Shown here piece after piece: positions 8,306 through 11,820 of a DNA stretch of 11,820 bases (its first letter is position 1; every line of letters begins with the position of its first letter). The stretch is from the NCBI GenBank assembly GCA_027577415.1, contig JANBQS010000797.1, forward strand, positions 1-11,820. The letters run 5' to 3'. Source of the stretch: Coemansia sp. RSA 922. Its lineage: Eukaryota; Kickxellomycota; Kickxellomycetes; Kickxellales; Kickxellaceae. The notes beneath the pieces were generated by a model. That model was not told where the DNA came from and made no database searches. It was given only the letters and a program-made list of their open reading frames with translations. The position numbers were made by a program, and so were the translations under genes.

Positions 8306-8560
8306 AGCAAAAGGGCTTTGCATTTTTCGTATACATTTATGCTTGCTTGCCAACTTGATAGTGCACTTTTGCCTTTCACACAGCACCCACTTTCCTATTC
8401 TGACAACAGACTTGTTTCCAACTCCACGTTCACTATTTTTAAAGTGGGTTTTTAGTGGCCTTTTGCCTTGCAAAGTGTCCGAATTCCCCTTTTACATGCT
8501 AAATTTATCCTTTTCTCGTTTATCCTGACATTCTAATGTCTTGTTATTTTTCTGCCTTTC

Positions 8561-8799
8561 TCACTAATTCAAAATGTCAATAATTAAGCTACATGCATAA
8601 AAATCACCAATCTAATTATGTATGTTAAGAAATAATGTTGCAATGCTAAAATAATCAACTAGCACCATAGAAAGAATTAAAAAAATATATATTTCACAAA
8701 CATAAAAGCAACACTATTCTATAGTAGCAGAATTGCAGTCTTACACTGTACCACTTGCTTGTGACCAGCCGAACACATTGCTACCTAAGAAATCTGTGT
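8561..8799. other. AT-rich spacer between array units A and B
   Basis: Very AT-rich DNA with no supportable open frame. Nothing resembling a gene or RNA was found. It seems not to be shared with the spacer before unit C. Confidence 0.5.
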
Positions 8800-9065
8800 G
8801 AAAATGTTGTAATAAAAAATGTGGAGTTCATTAAAAAGAGTGCTAGAGAATGATAATAGAAGGTATGTCTTGCTGAGCGCTGAAACTAAGAATGGAGTGT
8901 TGAGTCTGCTGGTGTAATGGCAGGTAAAAACTCAGCTACATACACATAGTCAGCTTCCTTGCTTCCAAGTACATCCGAAAACCACACAGGCATGTGTTTC
9001 GTAAAGGGGTGGACAGTGCCTTGTATACAGAAACAAGGACCTAGTGCTAACACCATGACTCATGC

Positions 9066-9392
9066 CTAATTTCCACTCATCCCAGGGATATTTAGTAGAG
9101 GCCCTTGGTCAGCATCTGTGTACCTGCTCTGCTCTACTGGGTTTGTGATAGTGTGGTTATCAGAAGGTGGAGTTTCTACCCAATTAACTCTGTACATATT
9201 GTCATTTTTCACACACATAAAATAGACTGAAGCACCATTCACCTCCACTGTACAATCAAAATCACCATGCATATCTTGATTGAAATCAACAGTGATGCCA
9301 GCAAATGCATTAATGGCTTGTTGTGCTAAGTCCTTTGAAGAAAAAGTAGCATTTCCCATGCCAGTGCCAAATGGTACGTGATTATCAGCCAT
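9066..9392 (-). CDS. unknown small-protein family, copy B (108 aa)
   Basis: I do not recognise the family. The ATG at 9392 has context AAACATGGCT and aligns with copy A; the TAG is at 9066-9068. The 108-residue product has a Gly-rich start, a helix-like segment FSSKDLAQQAINAFAGIT (17-34), then DFDCTVEVNG, SVYFMCV, MYRVNWVE, which look like three beta strands. C47 and C60 are in C-x12-C spacing and W71 follows at C-x10-W. YTDADQG at 91-97 leads into the C-terminus LLNIPGMSGN. The C-terminal 74 residues are very like copy C and the whole length aligns with copy A. No signal peptide or membrane segment is present. The paired cysteines sit on neighbouring predicted strands and could form a disulfide or bind a ligand, which is inference. 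This copy has the most elaborate upstream region of the three. Confidence 0.75.
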   Translation of the reverse strand: MADNHVPFGTGMGNATFSSKDLAQQAINAFAGITVDFNQDMHGDFDCTVEVNGASVYFMCVKNDNMYRVNWVETPPSDNHTITNPVEQSRYTDADQGPLLNIPGMSGN

Positions 9393-9502
9393 GTTTGTTA
9401 GAATCAAATGTTATCCTATGAGAGAAAAAGTATGAGTGAGTTGGATGAGATGAAGAAAATATTTTTGTTTTGAGGTGGGTAAGGCTCTTACTTTTTATAC
9501 CC
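9393..9502 (-). promoter_or_regulatory. core promoter and leader of copy B
   Basis: On the minus strand GGGTATAAAAAG (9502-9491) is a TATA box about 100 bp before the ATG. The leader shares AGAGCCTTACCCACCTCAA, a CT-rich stretch, CTCATAG and TTCTAACAAAC with little change from copy A. Small indels shift the reading frame between the two leaders, so the conservation is regulatory rather than coding. Confidence 0.65.
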
Positions 9503-9694
9503 AGTTGCTCAACGAAACGTGGAAGAGGAAAATTGTCTGCCAAGAGAAGGTTGTGTTTCTTGCTCTGATATTCATGTTCAGGGCTGGCTGTGTAAGGCAA
9601 GTGCAGTTCTTTCCTTCTTTGCAAGCTTGTTTTTTTAATTATTGCTGTGTTATAGTGGTTTCTATTTATAAATCAAAGCATTCTTTGTAATTCC

Positions 9695-9918
9695 CCTTTG
9701 CCATGACGTGTTTGGATTATTGCTGACGTCATTTCCTCTGGCCCTTTCCGGGTTTCTGTCAAAGGGTTTTGCACTTTTTCTTTTACTTTTCTTTGCTAGC
9801 CAGCTTGAAAGTGCGCTATAGGTTTTTTTTTTTTTGCCTTTTTACCTTCTTTTGTCGAGCATCAATCTTGCTGTCAATTCTATTTTTTTTTACCACTTTC
9901 AATGTAGTTGTTTGGGCT
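9695..9918. repeat. upstream block of copy B, tandem unit 1 (224 bp)
   Basis: First of two direct repeats, both opening with CCTTTGCCATGACGTG and closing with GTTTGGGCT. It contains TGACGTG (9704-9710) and a perfect CRE palindrome TGACGTCA (9724-9731). It has a 13-T run where unit 2 has 7 T, which accounts for most of the length difference. Outside indels about 10 substitutions separate the units. Confidence 0.85.
9724..9731. promoter_or_regulatory. CRE/ATF-type bZIP site TGACGTCA
   Basis: A perfect 8-bp palindrome, 225 bp upstream of the TATA box of copy B. In fungi Atf1/CREB-type bZIP stress factors bind this core. Related sites are TGACGTG at 9704-9710 and 9927-9934, TGACGTTA at 9948-9955 and TTACGTCA at 10198-10205. 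The cluster makes a functional role more likely than one site would. Confidence 0.5.
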
Positions 9919-10135
9919 CCTTTGCCATGACGTGTTTGGATTATTGCTGACGTTATTTCCTCTGGCCTTTTCCGAGTTTCCGTCAAAGGGTTTGCTCTTT
10001 TACTTTTACTTTTCTGTGCTAGCCAGCTTGAATGTGCACTATAGGTTTTTTTGCCTTTTTACCTTCTTTTGTCGAGCATCAATCTTGCTGTCAATTCTAT
10101 TTTTTTTTACCACTTTTAATGTAGCTGTTTGGGCT
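9919..10135. repeat. upstream block of copy B, tandem unit 2 (217 bp)
   Basis: Second direct repeat, directly abutting unit 1, with the start of a third period (CCTTTGCC) at 10136-10143. The full CRE of unit 1 is TGACGTTA here (9948-9955), while TGACGTG (about 9928-9934) is kept. Copy A has only one, diverged version of this block. Confidence 0.85.
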
Positions 10136-10245
10136 CCTTTGCCCTACAATGTATTCGAGAATCTTCTTACAGGCTAAAAATACACTATTTCTGCCCATTA
10201 CGTCAGTCTGATGTCTGGTGTCTTGTGTTTCTGCTGCTTTTGTAG

Positions 10246-10517
10246 TCATACAAAGGCAGTAAAGAGCTGTTGGACACTTTAGTCCCACCTTTCTTTTTAG
10301 AACTCCATGTTGAATTTCCTGCTTATTTCCTAGACCAAAGCTCAAATCTCCTCGAGCGAAGCACAGTGGCTAGCAATGATTGAAACACTCATAATTTGGA
10401 AACTAATGAACCTTAGGCTTTTGAAGAATGGAGCTATACACATAGAATTTCTAGGTTGACCTTGGCTCAGCCCAAATTTTAAGGCTTCACGCTTATTCTG
10501 CAAAACAAGTATTCCTA
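10246..10517. other. spacer between array units B and C
   Basis: About 270 bp with no supportable gene. Open frames crossing it are short and shared with no other part of the array. It is somewhat less AT-rich than the A/B spacer. Confidence 0.5.
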
Positions 10518-11046
10518 AAAAAGTTTATTTAAGAACAAGTAAACTAAGAAATGTTAAGGTCATTAAAAGGAGTGGTGCTGGAAAGCATGCCATGTAGAGC
10601 ACTGAAGATAGGAATCAATTGTTAAACCTACTAGTGTGGCTACTGGGATAAAAAAAGTGTTGAGACATGTACTCAGTCAGTTGCCTTGGGGTTATATTGG
10701 TATAAAGTTCAATAAACTTGGACAAAAGCCTTCTCGGACTCAGTGTTCCAAAATGGGATAGGAAAGAGCATGAATATTGAAACGAGGACCAAGTGATGTT
10801 ACTATGACTCATGCCTAATTTCCACTCATCCCAGGAATATTTAGTAGAAGCCCTTGGTCAGCATCCGTGTACGTGATCTGCTCTACTGGGTTTGAGATAT
10901 TGTTGGTACCAGGGGCTGGATGCTCAACCCAATTAACTGTGTACATATTGTCATGATTCACACACATAAGATAGACTGATACACCATTCACCTCCACTGT
11001 ACAATCAAAATCATTACGCCTATCTGGATTATAATCTGTAGGATTT
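10518..11046 (-). repeat. tandem array unit C, truncated at its 5' side
   Basis: Shares the 3' flank of unit A (AGTTTATTTA, ATGTTAAGGTCATTAAAA, TTGGACAAAAGC, GAATATTGAAAC) and the coding part of B up to about codon 12 of copy C. Similarity stops near 11040, where the sequence turns GC-richer. The leader, TATA box and upstream blocks of A and B are absent. Confidence 0.7.
10524..10529 (-). terminator. candidate polyadenylation signal of copy C
   Basis: AATAAA on the minus strand, 286 bp after the stop of copy C and in the same AGTTTATTTA context as in copy A. Confidence 0.5.
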
Positions 11047-11072
11047 CGACGCTCAGCGACAATAGCCGACAT
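10815..11072 (-). CDS. unknown small-protein family, copy C (85 aa, chimeric 5' end)
   Basis: Family not recognised. ATG 11072, TAG 10815-10817. The core is intact: DFDCTVEVNG, SVYLMCV, MYTVNWVE with C24, C37 (C-x12-C) and W48 (C-x10-W), then YTDADQG at 68-74 and the same LLNIPGMSGN end as copy B. The helix-like N-terminal segment of A and B is missing. In its place are about 11 residues (MSAIVAERRNP) with no counterpart, encoded by GC-richer DNA. It could be a working short form with a new start, or a truncated copy kept open by chance. The absence of stops or frameshifts and the exact retention of the Cys/Trp/YTDADQG positions favour a gene that is, or was recently, expressed. Confidence 0.62.
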   Translation of the reverse strand: MSAIVAERRNPTDYNPDRRNDFDCTVEVNGVSVYLMCVNHDNMYTVNWVEHPAPGTNNISNPVEQITYTDADQGLLLNIPGMSGN

Positions 11073-11157
11073 TTTATTTTACTTGATTTCTATTGCTACG
11101 ATCTACGGCGCCTCGATCACGAGTAGTAGTGCCGTTACTGCTCCCACGGACAGTTGT

Positions 11158-11170
11158 CCCTATATAAGGG
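11158..11170. promoter_or_regulatory. near-palindromic TATA element upstream of copy C
   Basis: CCCTATATAAGGG reads as a TATA element on both strands. On the minus strand it lies about 86-98 bp before the copy C ATG, giving a leader of about 60 nt. Its surroundings share nothing with the promoters of A and B. On the plus strand it would drive transcription antisense to the neighbouring gene. Confidence 0.45.
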
Positions 11171-11224
11171 CCCGTAGACTAGCAACCGTAGAATAGTTAG
11201 GGAATCACATTTTATCTTTATACT

Positions 11225-11234
11225 TTTATTTATT
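11225..11234 (-). terminator. candidate polyadenylation signal of the upstream chaperone gene
   Basis: Two overlapping AATAAA motifs on the minus strand (AATAAATAAA), about 210 bp past the stop at 11444. The interval 11073-11443 otherwise holds only this gene's 3' flank and the copy C promoter, and no further gene was seen there. Confidence 0.45.
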
Positions 11235-11443
11235 TACTAAATAGAGACGTAAGGGTTGGTGAACTTTGGCTTTAGCCGCTAGCAAAACTCGCATACTAAA
11301 AACTACATGCTTAACTGCCATCACTTCCAGCCAAACAAAGCAACATCAAGTGCTCCGCAATTATCTCGATATCAAAAGCTTTAGGCTAAAACTCAGGCAT
11401 GGTCTTATATTTAACCGAAAACTCACAATAATGTAAAACGCCT

Positions 11444-11820
11444 TCACAGATACAGAGACGCAGAAACGTCATGACGGATCGCATCAGCCGTGTGAGAAGC
11501 CAGAGCAGAGCAACTACCAAGTTCGCTTGAGAACTGGGAATCGACCTCCTCTCTAACGAGCAAGCAATCCAAAGGCCGTCCGCTTACACGCAAATGGCGA
11601 CAAGGAATACCATATGAATCCGCATAGTTAAGCACAGCCGCCGCCACGCCGACAATAACTGCCGATGCGAGGACCGCCGGAGAGCGATACGAATTGAATC
11701 CTGCCACGGGTTGCAGATCAGCCTCCAATGCATCGACCAGCAACACGCGCTTAGGGCTCAGTTTCTCGGCTACGGCGCGCACCCAGCCGTGTTGGAGCTC
11801 AGCGGGAATGCTGGGGCTGG
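11444..11820 (-). CDS. probable proteasome assembly chaperone 1 (PAC1/PSMG1-like), 3' part
   Basis: Minus-strand frame open from the window's right edge to a TGA at 11444-11446, about 125 C-terminal residues; the start is outside. Visible are KRVLLVDALEA (a strand after a helix), then VAAAVLNYADSYGIPCRHLRV, which resembles the PAC1 segment with PAAVL-x-Y and IP, and an ending VSASLYL that fits the short I/V-x-S-x-I/L-Y tail of that family. PAC1 pairs with PAC2 to guide assembly of the 20S alpha ring. The tail may matter because PAC1/PAC2-type chaperones contact the alpha ring with C-terminal residues. The similarity is moderate and was judged by eye, so another small alpha/beta protein is possible. 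The gene is co-oriented with the small-gene array and marks the return to GC-richer DNA. Confidence 0.5.
   Translation of the reverse strand, partial: SPSIPAELQHGWVRAVAEKLSPKRVLLVDALEADLQPVAGFNSYRSPAVLASAVIVGVAAAVLNYADSYGIPCRHLRVSGRPLDCLLVREEVDSQFSSELGSCSALASHTADAIRHDVSASLYL

Larger units (their letters stand above)
7249..8560 (-). repeat. tandem array unit A (3' flank, gene, leader, upstream block)
   Basis: This stretch aligns by eye with unit B (about 8800-10245). Shared segments are the 3' flank (including GCTAGAGAATG), the coding region, the TATA box and leader, an upstream piece (ATTATTGCT...TAGTGGTTTC, about 8140-8169) and a distal block to about 8560 that corresponds to the duplicated block upstream of copy B. 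Ends are approximate. Compared with B it has one distal block instead of two and a foldback insertion at 8252-8305. Confidence 0.7.
8800..10245 (-). repeat. tandem array unit B
   Basis: Aligns with unit A over the 3' flank (AGAGTGCTAGAGAATG near 8836), the gene, TATA box, leader and upstream DNA out to about 10245, where GATGTCTGGTGTCTTGT matches an A segment near 8537. It differs from A mainly by an internal duplication of the distal upstream block (9695-10135) and by TGACG motifs absent from A. Ends are approximate. Confidence 0.7.

Noticed and set aside
9393..9407. TTG start extending copy B by five residues
   Set aside because: The ATG at 9392 has a good context and aligns with the copy A start; a TTG start is unlikely in a fungal nuclear gene.
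9393..9440. CTCATAG in the copy B leader as a 3' splice site of a leader intron
   Set aside because: No convincing 5' splice site or branch point is seen between the TATA box and this point; RNA data would decide.
6541..11443. tRNA, rRNA, CRISPR or transposase in the AT-rich island
   Set aside because: Read on both strands: no tRNA-like internal boxes, regular spacer-repeat array or transposase motifs were found.

Overview
The window looks like nuclear DNA of a fungus, probably an early-diverging lineage such as Kickxellomycotina/Zoopagomycota. That assignment is inference. It rests on close gene spacing, a 5-kb nucleoporin gene with no intron, AATAAA-type 3' signals, and a centrin whose C-terminus looks like the animal/algal form. 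No rRNA, tRNA, CRISPR array or recognisable transposase was seen.

Positions 1-6540 are compact, GC-richer housekeeping DNA. They hold the 3' end of a centrin-like EF-hand gene (+), a HAD-family pyrimidine 5'-nucleotidase of the SDT1/PHM8 type (-, convergent with the centrin), a 398-bp divergent promoter with a CACGTG E-box, and a complete 1681-residue NUP120/NUP160 nucleoporin (+). At the far right (11444-11820, -) is the 3' end of a gene that reads like proteasome assembly chaperone 1.

Between these anchors lies an AT-rich island (about 6541-11045) with many homopolymer runs. It carries a tandem array of three small minus-strand genes from one family I do not recognise: copy A (7532-7882, 116 aa), copy B (9066-9392, 108 aa) and copy C (10815-11072, 85 aa). 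All share a C-x12-C-x10-W core followed by an invariant YTDADQG. The duplicated unit includes more than the ORFs. A and B share a TATA box, a leader of about 90-100 nt and several hundred bases of upstream DNA, and all three share about 280 bp of 3' flank. In B the upstream block is itself tandemly duplicated (two units of about 220 bp) and carries CRE/bZIP-like TGACG sites that A lacks. C has an unrelated, GC-richer 5' end and has lost the N-terminal segment, so it looks chimeric.

The array is the main candidate for something undescribed: a lineage-specific, tandemly duplicated small-protein family under strong TATA promoters, with diverging regulation and mostly amino-acid-changing differences between B and C. 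Its function cannot be read from the sequence. Two other oddities are a GC-rich 16-bp-stem hairpin at 6823-6869 and a foldback insertion at 8252-8305.
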